A stretch of DNA of 40,069 nucleotides from Marinibacterium sp. (GTDB taxonomy: Bacteria > Pseudomonadota > Alphaproteobacteria > Rhodobacterales > Rhodobacteraceae), in contig JAEPNQ010000032.1 in assembly GCA_017643305.1 (NCBI GenBank), forward strand, positions 1 to 40,069, read 5' to 3'. Shown one piece after another: positions 16,325 to 24,690 of this stretch (positions are counted from its first letter, which is position 1; every line of letters begins with the position of its first letter). The translations under genes and the position numbers were made by a program. The notes below the pieces were generated by a model. The model searched no databases. It was not told the DNA's origin and saw nothing but the letters and a program-made list of their open reading frames with translations.

Positions 16325-17104
16325 TCACATGGTCATGTTAGTGGCACCACCATCCAGCAACAGGTTCTGACCCACGATGAACCCCGCATGCTGCGAACAC
16401 AGGAATGCGCAGGCCTGACCAAATTCCTCCGCCGTGCCATAGCGGCCGGCAGGAATAGTGGCCGAACGTTGTGCCTGCGCCTCTTCCAGCGTGATGCCCT
16501 GATTTTCCGCCACCGGGCCGTCGAGAGCGAGCGCCCGGTCTGTTGCATGGATACCCGGCAGCAAGTTGTTGATGGTCACGCCCGTGCCCGCCACCTGCCG
16601 CGACGTGCCAGCCACGTAGCCGGTCAGCCCAGTGCGCGCAGAGTTTGACAGGCCAAGCACACCAATCGGTGCGCGCACGGATTGGCTGGTGATGTTCACC
16701 ACCCGGCCCCAGCCCTGTTCCATCATCCCCGGCAGCAGCGCCTTCATGAACGCAATCGGCGTCAGCATGTTGGCATCCAGCGCCTTGATGAAATCCTCGC
16801 GATCCCAATCGCTCCACATGCCGGGGGGCGGGCCGCCTGCGTTGGTCACCAGAATGTCCACCTGCCCGGCCACGTCCAGCACGTCCTTCTGCCCCGCAGC
16901 CGAGGTCACATCGGTTGCCACCGTCTCCACGCTGACGCCATAGGTATCGCGAATACCCTGTGCCGCAGCCTCCAGCGCCTCCGACCCCCGCGCGTTCATC
17001 ACCAGCGACACGCCCGCTTCGGCCAGCGCCTTGGCACAGCCCAGACCCAGACCCTTGCTGCTGGCACAGACCAGCGCGCGTTTTCCTGCAATCCCAAGAT
17101 CCAT
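16325..17104 (-). CDS. SDR-family oxidoreductase with altered active site
   Basis: Rossmann-fold short-chain dehydrogenase/reductase (259 aa). The cofactor loop is ASSKGLGLG at 14-22 and NAGG follows at 88-91. Ser140 occupies the first catalytic position, but where the family has Tyr-x3-Lys this protein reads S153-N-S-A-R157, so both Tyr and Lys are replaced. The rest (TINNLLPG after the helix, GRYGTAEEFGQACAFLCS, and GQNLLLDGG) is normal. A related SDR subgroup with this substitution exists, so it may still bind NAD(P) and act with different chemistry, or be non-catalytic. GGAG six bases before ATG 17104 sets the start. It heads a two-gene unit with the AlkC gene. Confidence 0.88.
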   Translation of the reverse strand: MDLGIAGKRALVCASSKGLGLGCAKALAEAGVSLVMNARGSEALEAAAQGIRDTYGVSVETVATDVTSAAGQKDVLDVAGQVDILVTNAGGPPPGMWSDWDREDFIKALDANMLTPIAFMKALLPGMMEQGWGRVVNITSQSVRAPIGVLGLSNSARTGLTGYVAGTSRQVAGTGVTINNLLPGIHATDRALALDGPVAENQGITLEEAQAQRSATIPAGRYGTAEEFGQACAFLCSQHAGFIVGQNLLLDGGATNMTM

Positions 17105-17247
17105 AAATCTCTCCTCAGTTCGTCGGGCTGACTAAACACCTCCGCCACGAAGATTGCCAGCAAAACACCGGGCAATTGACCGCAAACCACCATAATCCTA
17201 AGCTAGACGCCATTGCGGCGACCACCGCCAAGCGAACCGGTCCAGAG

Positions 17248-18283
17248 ATGAGCAGCGAGCACGACACCAACCCGCCTCCAGCCATCGGCTCTGCCCCGGC
17301 CCAGAGCATTCCTGTGTTCACCGGGCCGCAATTCCGCGTGATCAATGGTGCCAATCTGGGCGATGGGTTCGCATTTGGCCGAGGTGGAACTGGACGATGT
17401 CTATGAGCTGTCTGCCTCTGCAACCCGCGCGCGGTTGAGTTTTCGTCCGCTCGACGATGGCAGCTTTCGCATCGCCGAGGGCAGTGAACTGGGCACGCAA
17501 GGCGCGCCGCTCTACCTCGATAGCGCGCTGATCTTCATGACCCCGGACGGGCACAATACCGAAATACTGGTTCTGGTTGAAACCGATGCCACGGGTCACC
17601 TTGCGCAGATCTACATGCTCCCGCTGGCCCCGCTAGCCCCCGACACCGAATACCAACTGGTTGGGACCGACCGTGACGGCGCGCGCGCGGTTTGCGCAGG
17701 TCGCGTGCGTCAGCTTTTCACGCGGCACGCATATCACGCTGGCTTCCGGCGCGCAGGTCCCAATCGAGCACCTCAAACCCGGTGACCGCGTGTTGACGCG
17801 CGACGCGGGCGTGCAGGAAATCCGCTGGATCGGCCACAGCACCGTCCGTTGCATAGGCGATTTCACTCCGATCCGGATCCGAGCAGGCGTTTTGAACAAT
17901 GAAAACGACCTGCTGGTCAGCCCCGATCATCGGTTGTTTGTCTATCAGCGCACCGATCATATCGGCGTTGGCCGGTCCGAGCTTCTGGTCAAGGCCCGGC
18001 ATTTGGTGAATGGAGATACGGTCACCTTTCAGGAGGGTGGCTTTGTAGACTATTTCCAGATCCTGTTCGACCGCCACCATATTATCTATGCCGAAGCCAT
18101 TGCCGCCAAAAGCATGCTGATAGATGCGCGCACGCGCTCCGCCTTGCCGCCCGAACTGGTCACCAAGCTGCAAAAGGTCCTGCCCGACCACGGCAAACGC
18201 TCCGACCACGGGCTGGACGTGCAAAAAGCCTGCTCGACCGCCCCGATGCCATTGACATTCTGCGCCGCGCATCCCAGCGCTGA
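17248..18283 (+). pseudogene. Hint-domain protein gene, three frameshifts
   Basis: A Hedgehog/intein (Hint) type protein whose reading frame is broken three times. Frame 1 runs from ATG 17248 (FRVINGANLGDGFAF) to an extra G near 17377; frame 2 continues AEVELDDVYEL to an extra G near 17690; frame 3 continues ARFAQVACVSF, RGTHITLASGAQVPIEHL, GDRVLTRDAGVQEIRWIG and SPDHRLFVYQR, the Hint core; a one-base loss near 18230 shifts to frame 4, LLDRPDAIDILRRASQR, ending TGA at 18281. Joined together the pieces give about 345 residues with family-like ends, so the gene was once intact. Roseobacters carry many Hint_2 proteins of unclear function. Multiple sequencing errors are less likely because the neighbouring gene is also decayed. 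Confidence 0.8.
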
Positions 18284-18305
18284 GCGGCTCCGAGCGACGG
18301 CCTGT

Positions 18306-18332
18306 TTCTTCTGTTTCCAATTACCTCGGGAG
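18306..18332 (-). repeat. Inverted copy of the dispersed intergenic repeat
   Basis: Read on the minus strand this begins ctcccgaggtaattgg and continues cagaagaa, matching the element at 9742-9768 at about 25 of 27 positions. It lies between two pseudogenes, 23 bp after the Hint gene stop. Confidence 0.6.
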
Positions 18333-18383
18333 ACAAGGCGTGAAACCCCCAGCGTCCCAGCCCGGCTCCACACGGCGCCAATC

Positions 18384-18750
18384 CTAGAAAGTCTCTTCCC
18401 TCAAGAAATTGCCGTCTGCCACATGGTAACCGAAACGCAGCCGCAACATTTTGTGTGCCGACGGCATGGCCCGTCACCATTTCGACCCCCTGCGCTCCGA
18501 AGATCGCTTCAAACCGATCCTCGCCATGCAGCAACAGGTCAATGAGACTGCCGTCCGTCGCCGCCATATTCTGCTTTCACTAGGCGAGTTTGCCCGTGAT
18601 CTCTAAAAACCCGACATTTACGCGCCCCGTACCTTGATCACCTGCCTCCACCGATACGGCCTTAGCAGCGTACAGCCGGTCCAAATTCTCTGCGGCCCAG
18701 TTTTCCCGACACTCGTATGACAATGCATCTGCAATCGCTTTTTCGGTCAT
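18384..18750 (-). pseudogene. NTF2/SnoaL-like gene with nonsense codons and a frameshift
   Basis: From ATG 18750 the minus strand reads MTEKAIADALSYECRENW and then LDRLYAAKAVSVEAG, resembling NTF2/SnoaL-like proteins, and stops at TAG-TGA (18582-18577). The same frame resumes with KQNMAATDGSL and LLHGEDRFEAIFG, which fits the family; the two stops stand where these proteins usually have Trp-Trp, so each could be one G-to-A change of TGG. Further on, another frame gives GYHVADGNFLREETF, the usual C-terminal strand, before TAG at 18386-18384, so an indel lies at about 18430-18480. Function of the ancestral protein is unknown. Recognition is from memory of the family, hence moderate confidence. 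Confidence 0.6.
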
Positions 18751-18882
18751 ACTCCCAGTCTCATATTAAAAATTCAAACTTTGCTCCCATGGTCTAATTA
18801 ACCGGTTGAAAAAAAATTATCCGACCCTGCTGTCCCACGCTTCATGTTGCGCCCGTGCCGCACCTTATCTTATACGCCGGGC

Positions 18883-20490
18883 ATGTTAGACGCGTATTCC
18901 AACCGCCCTGCCCTGCCAGCCGAAATTGCTCGGCGTCGGACATTTGCCATCATCTCGCACCCAGATGCGGGCAAAACCACGCTGACCGAAAAGTTCCTGC
19001 TTTACGGCGGCGCAATCCAGATGGCGGGTCAGGTGCGCGCCAAGGGCGAAGCGCGGCGCACGCGGTCGGATTTCATGCAGATGGAAAAGGATCGAGGTAT
19101 TTCGGTATCCGCCTCGGCGATGTCGTTTGATTACAGAGACTTCCGGTTCAATCTTGTGGACACGCCTGGCCACTCGGATTTCTCCGAAGATACCTATCGC
19201 ACGCTGACGGCGGTGGATGCCGCAGTCATGGTGATTGACGGTGCAAAGGGCGTGGAAAGCCAGACACAGAAGCTGTTCGAGGTCTGCCGCCTGCGAGATC
19301 TGCCAATCTTGACCTTCTGCAACAAGATGGACCGCGAAAGCCGGGATGTCTTTGAAATCATTGATGAGATCCAGGAAAATCTGGCCATCGACGTGACCCC
19401 GGCCAGTTGGCCAATCGGGCAGGGGCGCGATTTCATTGGCTGCTACGACATCCTGCGCGACCGGTTGGAACTGATGGACCGCGCCGACCGCAACAAAGTT
19501 GCGGAAAGTATTGAAATCAACGGGTTGGACGATCCGAGACTGGCCGAACATGTGCCCGCCGAACTGCTGGAGCAGTTCCTGGAAGAACTGGAGATGGCGC
19601 GTGAGTTGCTCCCGCCACTGGACCCGCAGGCACTGCTGGACGGGACGCTGACACCGATCTGGTTTGGTTCGGCGATCAACTCTTTCGGGGTCAAGGAACT
19701 GATGGATGGCATCGGCAATTACGGCCCGGAACCGCAGGTGCAAAGGGCAGAGCCACGCCAGATTTCGCCAGAGGAAACAAAGGTTTCAGGCTTTGTTTTC
19801 AAAGTGCAGGCGAACATGGATCCAAAGCACCGCGACCGTGTTGCTTTCGTCCGCGTGGCGTCGGGCCATTTCAAACGCGGTATGAAGCTGACCCACGTGC
19901 GGTCCAAAAAACCGATGGCCATTTCCAACCCCGTGTTGTTTCTCGCCTCCGACCGGGAACTGGCGGAAGAGGCATGGGCCGGCGACATCATCGGCATCCC
20001 AAACCACGGACAACTGCGCATCGGCGATACGTTAACCGAAGGGGAACCCTTGCGTGTAACCGGTATCCCCAGCTTTGCACCAGAATTGCTGCAGGGCGTG
20101 CGCGCGGGGGACCCTCTGAAGGCGAAACATCTGGATAAGGCGTTGATGCAATTTGCCGAGGAAGGGGCCGCGAAAGTTTTCAAACCACAGATCGGCTCGG
20201 GCTTTGTTGTGGGTGTCGTGGGCGCATTGCAGTTTGAAGTTCTGGCCAGCCGGATTGAGATGGAATACGGCCTGCCCGTCCGGTTTGAGGTGTCGCAATT
20301 CACCTCTGCCCGCTGGGTGTCGGGAGACAAGGCCGCTGTGGAAAAGTTTGCCAACGCCAACAAACAGCATCTGGCCACCGACCATGACGGCGATCTGGTG
20401 TACCTGACCCGCCTGCAATGGGACATTGACCGGGTGGAGCGTGATTATCCGGATGTCACGCTGAGCGCGACCAAGGAAATGATGGTGTGA
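18883..20490 (+). CDS. prfC: Peptide chain release factor 3
   Basis: Translational GTPase RF3 (535 aa), which removes RF1/RF2 from the ribosome after termination. G1 motif SHPDAGKTT at 25-33, RTRSDFMQMEKDRGISVSAS (switch I region), DTPGHSDFSED (G3) and FCNKMDRE (G4) are all present, followed by the RF3-specific domains with SGFVFKVQANMDPKHRDR. ATG 18883 (MLDAYSNRP) gives the usual length; an in-frame ATG at 18844 would add 13 atypical residues. The stop overlaps the glycosyltransferase GTG by four bases. The start lies 132 bp from the nearest pseudogene, and an AT-rich tract at 18793-18820 may hold the promoter. Confidence 0.96.
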   Translation: MLDAYSNRPALPAEIARRRTFAIISHPDAGKTTLTEKFLLYGGAIQMAGQVRAKGEARRTRSDFMQMEKDRGISVSASAMSFDYRDFRFNLVDTPGHSDFSEDTYRTLTAVDAAVMVIDGAKGVESQTQKLFEVCRLRDLPILTFCNKMDRESRDVFEIIDEIQENLAIDVTPASWPIGQGRDFIGCYDILRDRLELMDRADRNKVAESIEINGLDDPRLAEHVPAELLEQFLEELEMARELLPPLDPQALLDGTLTPIWFGSAINSFGVKELMDGIGNYGPEPQVQRAEPRQISPEETKVSGFVFKVQANMDPKHRDRVAFVRVASGHFKRGMKLTHVRSKKPMAISNPVLFLASDRELAEEAWAGDIIGIPNHGQLRIGDTLTEGEPLRVTGIPSFAPELLQGVRAGDPLKAKHLDKALMQFAEEGAAKVFKPQIGSGFVVGVVGALQFEVLASRIEMEYGLPVRFEVSQFTSARWVSGDKAAVEKFANANKQHLATDHDGDLVYLTRLQWDIDRVERDYPDVTLSATKEMMV

Positions 20491-21416
20491 CACGCTGGGG
20501 CATCGTTTCCACAATCAAGGCGCCGCTGGAGGCTATTCAGGCCTTTGCTGCGCATCATCTGGAACTGGGTGCCCACCGGATTTTAATCTATCTCGACGAT
20601 CCGGACCCCGAAACCGAAGCGGCCCTGCGCGCGCATTCCAAGGTCCGTGTGCGAGCCTGTGACCGGGCGTATTGGAAGGCTTCGGGTCAGAACCGACCGA
20701 AGAAACATCAGCCACGCCAGACCTACAACGCATCGCAGGCCTACGCCACAACGAAAGACGTGGACTGGTTGTGCCACATTGATGTGGACGAATTCCTCTG
20801 GTCCGACGGCAACATCTCGGGCCTGTTGGATGCCCAGCCAGACAGCACCCGAACCGCCCGTGTGCGCCCGATGGAGCTTCTTTCCGGCAGCGATACGGCC
20901 TACAAAGCGTGGATCCCCCCCGGCCCAAACCGCGACCGCATTACCACGCGGCTCTATCCAACGTTTGGTGGGTTTCTCAAGGGCGGGTTTCTAAGCCACG
21001 TGGCGGGCAAGGTGTTTGTGCGTACGGGCATGGCGCCGGTGACCTTCAAAATTCACAATGTGTTTCTTGGCGAAGAGATGAACCCAGGACTGGTGGAACC
21101 GGACGCAGTCAACCTGCTGCACCGCCACGCACCGGACTGGGACGAATGGAAATCCACATTCCACTTCCGCATGGAACAAGGCAGCTACCGACCCGAGCTG
21201 GACCCAAACCGCCCGCGCGAAAAGGGCGGGCTGCGGATGCATGAGCTGTTCACCGCGATCGAAGCCGACGGCGGGGAAAAGGGCCTGCAGGCATTCTTCG
21301 GCGAGGTTTGCCAAGACACGCCCCGCCTGCGTGCTGCGCTGGAGGCCGAGGGGCTGCTTCGGATCTGCGACCTGGATCTGGCCCGCAAAACGGCGCAACA
21401 ATTCGGATCCGGTTAG
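20487..21416 (+). CDS. Family 2-like glycosyltransferase
   Basis: Cytoplasmic protein of 309 aa with a GT-A nucleotide-sugar fold: N-terminal MTRWGIVSTIKAPLEAIQAF, then HIDVDEFL at 97-104, the DxD metal site with a following Glu, and a C-terminal helical part. It resembles the Glyco_tranf_2_4 type common in roseobacters, often linked to surface glycans, but donor and acceptor are unknown. It starts with GTG overlapping the prfC stop (GTGA), so its translation is coupled to prfC, an odd pairing functionally. The 184 bp after it hold the helicase promoter. Confidence 0.85.
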   Translation: MTRWGIVSTIKAPLEAIQAFAAHHLELGAHRILIYLDDPDPETEAALRAHSKVRVRACDRAYWKASGQNRPKKHQPRQTYNASQAYATTKDVDWLCHIDVDEFLWSDGNISGLLDAQPDSTRTARVRPMELLSGSDTAYKAWIPPGPNRDRITTRLYPTFGGFLKGGFLSHVAGKVFVRTGMAPVTFKIHNVFLGEEMNPGLVEPDAVNLLHRHAPDWDEWKSTFHFRMEQGSYRPELDPNRPREKGGLRMHELFTAIEADGGEKGLQAFFGEVCQDTPRLRAALEAEGLLRICDLDLARKTAQQFGSG

Positions 21417-21475
21417 GTAAATGTTGCAAAATTGGAAACAAATGATCGCCACCTGTTGATGCGATCTGCCATAGT

Positions 21476-21504
21476 TTGACGTTTGCGCCTTGTTTTGCTA
21501 TGTG
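21476..21504 (+). promoter_or_regulatory. Sigma-70-type promoter of the RNA helicase gene
   Basis: TTGACG (21476-21481) and TATGTG (21499-21504) are separated by 17 bases, with TG one base before the -10 (extended -10). Transcription would begin near 21511, giving a leader of about 90 bases whose first part can fold (next entry). Confidence 0.6.
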
Positions 21505-21505
21505 G

Positions 21506-21530
21506 CGCACGGGCGCGGGGCGCCCGTGCG
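21506..21530 (+). promoter_or_regulatory. 5'-leader hairpin of the RNA helicase mRNA
   Basis: cgcacgggcg pairs perfectly with cgcccgtgcg around a 5-base loop, a 10-bp stem of very high GC. Depending on the exact start site it would be at or just inside the 5' end of the helicase mRNA. There is no T-run, so termination of the upstream gene is unlikely; mRNA protection or control of the helicase is inferred. Confidence 0.55.
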
Positions 21531-21600
21531 TGGGGCAGAATGTGTCCCCGTTTGCTTGAGACGCGCGGGCCAAGGTAGTGTCCGCAAACAGCGGAAACAC

Positions 21601-22971
21601 ATGACAAAATTCAGCGACCTGAAGCTTAATCCGAAAGTTTTGAAAGCCATCGATGAGGCTGGCTACGAAACTCCAACACCAATTCAGGCAGGTGCCATTC
21701 CCCACGCGCTGGAAGGCCGCGATGTTTTGGGTATTGCACAGACCGGCACCGGCAAAACGGCCAGCTTCACGCTGCCGATGATCACGCTGCTGGCCCGTGG
21801 TCGTGCCCGGGCGCGGATGCCCCGCAGCCTGGTACTGTGCCCGACACGGGAACTGGCCGCCCAGGTGGCGGAAAACTTTGACACCTATTCCAAACATGTG
21901 AAGCTGACCAAGGTGCTGCTGATCGGTGGCGTCAGCTTCAAGGAACAGGATGCACTGATCGACAAGGGCGTAGACGTTCTGATCGCGACGCCAGGCCGGT
22001 TGCTGGACCATTTCGAGCGCGGCAAGCTGCTGCTGACCGGCGTTCAGATCATGGTGGTGGACGAAGCCGACCGGATGCTGGACATGGGGTTCATCCCCGA
22101 TATCGAACGTATCTTTTCGCTGACGCCATTCACACGCCAGACGCTCTTCTTCTCAGCGACAATGGCAAATGAGATTGAACGCATCACCAACACGTTCCTG
22201 TCGAACCCCGCACGGATCGAAGTGGCCCGCCAGGCCACCACGGCGGAAAGCATTCAACAGGGTGTTGTTATGTTCAAAGGGTCGCGCCGCGATCGGGAGG
22301 CATCGGAAAAAAGGCGCCTGCTGCGCGACCTGGTTGATGCCGAAGGCGACAAGTGCACCAACGCGATTGTGTTCTGCAACCGCAAGTCGGATGTGGATAT
22401 TGTTGCAAAATCCCTAAAGACATATGGCTATAATGCCGAACCAATCCATGGCGACCTGGATCAGAGCCAACGGACGAAAACGCTGGAGGGGTTCCGCGAC
22501 GGGTCAATCCGGTTGCTCATTGCCTCGGATGTGGCGGCGCGGGGGCTGGATATTCCACATGTGAGCCATGTCTTGAATTTCGACGTGCCCAGCCATGCCG
22601 AAGATTACGTGCACCGTATCGGTCGTACAGGTCGCGCCGGTCGAGATGGCAAGGCGATCACCATATGCATTCCACGCGATGAGAAATACTTCGAAGCAGT
22701 AGAAAAGCTGGTGCAGAAGGAAATCCCACGCATCGAGAATCCGAGGAAGAAGGACGCGCCGAAGGCAGACAAGGAAGAGCGCCGCGAAGAGACCGAGACC
22801 AAGTCCACCAGCAGCAAACCAAGCCGGTCGTCTTCGTCCAAGTCCAGCTCGTCGAAATCGTCATCCAAATCCGGCAATCGCGGGTCGGGCAATGACAACA
22901 AGGTCATGGGTCTGGGGGATCACATGCCACGTTTCATCGCGCTGAGCTTTCAGGAACGGCTGGCGGTTTAA
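21601..22971 (+). CDS. DEAD-box ATP-dependent RNA helicase (RhlE type)
   Basis: RNA helicase of 456 aa with all core motifs: Q motif TPTPIQ, AQTGTGKT at 46-53, PTRELAAQ, TPGRLLDHF, VDEAD near 153-157, SAT near 186, then HGDLDQSQR, SDVAARGLDIP and HRIGRTGRAGR. After about residue 380 follows a charged then Ser/Lys-rich low-complexity tail (repeated SSSKSS), likely an RNA-binding disordered segment, ending in a short conserved-looking GDHMPRFIALSFQERL. Members of this group remodel rRNA or take part in mRNA decay. ATG 21601 is chosen because the protein fits the family from MTKFSDL; the ribosome-binding site is weak (GCGGAAACAC). It has its own promoter and terminator and converges with RNase J. 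Confidence 0.93.
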   Translation: MTKFSDLKLNPKVLKAIDEAGYETPTPIQAGAIPHALEGRDVLGIAQTGTGKTASFTLPMITLLARGRARARMPRSLVLCPTRELAAQVAENFDTYSKHVKLTKVLLIGGVSFKEQDALIDKGVDVLIATPGRLLDHFERGKLLLTGVQIMVVDEADRMLDMGFIPDIERIFSLTPFTRQTLFFSATMANEIERITNTFLSNPARIEVARQATTAESIQQGVVMFKGSRRDREASEKRRLLRDLVDAEGDKCTNAIVFCNRKSDVDIVAKSLKTYGYNAEPIHGDLDQSQRTKTLEGFRDGSIRLLIASDVAARGLDIPHVSHVLNFDVPSHAEDYVHRIGRTGRAGRDGKAITICIPRDEKYFEAVEKLVQKEIPRIENPRKKDAPKADKEERREETETKSTSSKPSRSSSSKSSSSKSSSKSGNRGSGNDNKVMGLGDHMPRFIALSFQERLAV

Positions 22972-22992
22972 CCCCGTCCCAACGGTCGCCGC

Positions 22993-23020
22993 ATCCCCGC
23001 CCAACGAGGCGGGGATTTTT
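22993..23020 (+). terminator. Intrinsic terminator of the RNA helicase gene
   Basis: atccccgcc pairs with ggcggggat around a 6-base loop (9-bp stem), immediately followed by TTTT. It begins 22 bp after the helicase stop. On the other strand no T-run follows the stem, so it mainly serves the plus strand, although the stem could also slow transcription leaving RNase J. Confidence 0.85.
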
Positions 23021-24687
23021 CATTGGATACGGCTGATTGTTACCGTCACTTCGGGCTTGCGCCCGATCTCTTCCAGAGCCGTCTGTCGTGCGATGCGGCG
23101 GAGGTCATTCTCCAGCGCGTCATCGTCCGCCAGTGTCTTGCTATTGGCGCGGCGCAGGAACTGATCTAGGTCCTCTTCCAGCACATCGACCAGTGGTGCG
23201 GCGGAAGATCCCATTTCCGGCAGGCCTTTAAGCTCGCACCACGGTTCACCCAGCGGTTCATTTTCTTCATCCAGGATGATCGAGATCGTAATCAGCCCAT
23301 TCAGCGCCAGCCGGATCCGATCCCGCACGATGCCGTCGAGCGCGCCGATGCGCACCGACCCGTCCAGATAGCTGCGTCCGGTTTCCACGTATTCGGCCAC
23401 CTTGGGCGTGTTGCCTGACAAGTCGAGCATCGTACCATTTACTGCCAGCGCGCTGGCATAGCCCCGGTCCCGCGCAAGGTTGGAATGCGCGCGCAGGTGT
23501 CGATGTTCGCCATGCATCGGGATCACCATGCGCGGTTTGACGGTATCGTGCAGACGTTCCAGATCCGGGCGGTTGGCATGGCCGGACACGTGGTAAAGCC
23601 CGCTGCTGTCATCCACCACATCCACGCCCTTTTCGCTGAGCTGGTTGATGATCCGGATCACCCCGCGTTCATTTCCCGGAATGGTTTTCGACGAAAACAG
23701 GAACAGGTCACCTTCGGCCAACTCCAGTCCTCGGTATTTGCTACGGGCGAGTTGCGCGCTGGCGGCGCGGCGTTCGCCCTGGCTGCCGGTGACCAGAAGC
23801 ATCAGGTTGTCGCGCGGGATGTCGCCCGCATCCTCGGGGCTGACAGTTTTTGGGAAATCGGTCAGCACGCCGGTTTCTACCGCTGCTTCGATCATCCGAC
23901 GCATGGCCCGACCCAGCAGGACCACGGATCGCCCGGCGCGCTGCCCGGCCTCGGCCAGCGTTTTGACCCGCGCCACGTTGCTGGCAAATGTCGTGGCACA
24001 GACCAGACCCCGCGCCTTGCTCACCAGTTTTTCGATGGCCGGGCCAACCTCAAGCTCCGACCGGCCAGGATGGGGCGTAAACACATTGGTTGAGTCGCAG
24101 ATCAGTGCCTGCACCCCGTTTTCGCACACCTCGGCCCACAGGTCGGGATCAAAGGGTTCGCCCACCACCGGCGTCGGGTCCAGCTTGAAGTCACCCGAAT
24201 GCACGACACGGCCAGCCGGGCTATCTATCACCAGAGCGGAACTTTCGGGTATCGAATGGCTCACTGGCAGGAACCGGACGACAAAAGGCCCCGCCTTGAT
24301 CTGTTCAGGCCAAGCCGAAGCGGTCGTCACCGTGTCGTCGGGATAGCCCCGTTCTTCCAGCTTGCGGCGGGCAATGTTGGCAGTGAAGGCGCGGGCGTGA
24401 ACCGGCACGCGCAATTCGCCCCAGAACTGTGCCAGCGCGCCCACGTGGTCTTCGTGTGCATGAGTAACGAACACGGCCTCCAGCCGGTCTGCACGTTCAA
24501 TCAACCAGCTCATATCGGGGAAGATCAGGTCCACCCCCGGGGAGCCATCCATGTCCGGAAAGGTGACACCGAGATCCACAAGGATCAGCCGTTCCTTGCC
24601 CGGCGCGCCATAGCCGTAGACATAGGCGTTCATGCCAATTTCGCCAGCCCCGCCCAGCGGCAGATAGATCAGTCGCTCTTTGCCCAT
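23020..24687 (-). CDS. rnj: Ribonuclease J
   Basis: Metallo-beta-lactamase/beta-CASP ribonuclease (555 aa) with 5'-exonuclease and endonuclease activity in RNA maturation and decay. Motifs: HAHEDH at 76-81 (zinc site), HSIPESSA and HSGDFKLDPTP further on, VTGSQGE in the beta-CASP domain and SGHANRPDL plus MHGEHRHL near residue 400, then a C-terminal domain. Length matches the family. It is the last gene of the long minus-strand unit after coaX (3-bp gap); AAGGAG lies 12 bases upstream inside the end of coaX. The position after nuo-birA-coaX is typical of Rhodobacterales. It converges with an RNA helicase, a possible functional partner. Confidence 0.94.
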   Translation of the reverse strand: MGKERLIYLPLGGAGEIGMNAYVYGYGAPGKERLILVDLGVTFPDMDGSPGVDLIFPDMSWLIERADRLEAVFVTHAHEDHVGALAQFWGELRVPVHARAFTANIARRKLEERGYPDDTVTTASAWPEQIKAGPFVVRFLPVSHSIPESSALVIDSPAGRVVHSGDFKLDPTPVVGEPFDPDLWAEVCENGVQALICDSTNVFTPHPGRSELEVGPAIEKLVSKARGLVCATTFASNVARVKTLAEAGQRAGRSVVLLGRAMRRMIEAAVETGVLTDFPKTVSPEDAGDIPRDNLMLLVTGSQGERRAASAQLARSKYRGLELAEGDLFLFSSKTIPGNERGVIRIINQLSEKGVDVVDDSSGLYHVSGHANRPDLERLHDTVKPRMVIPMHGEHRHLRAHSNLARDRGYASALAVNGTMLDLSGNTPKVAEYVETGRSYLDGSVRIGALDGIVRDRIRLALNGLITISIILDEENEPLGEPWCELKGLPEMGSSAAPLVDVLEEDLDQFLRRANSKTLADDDALENDLRRIARQTALEEIGRKPEVTVTISRIQ

Positions 24688-24690
24688 ATG

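Noticed and set aside
17370-17700. Programmed frameshifting in the Hint gene
   Set aside because: Three shifts of different direction without slippery heptamers or pseudoknots point to decay rather than recoding.
18160-18567. Minus-strand frame of 135 codons as an intact gene
   Set aside because: Only its first part matches NTF2-like sequence, and the rest is antisense to the Hint pseudogene; it is a fragment of the decayed gene at 18384-18750.
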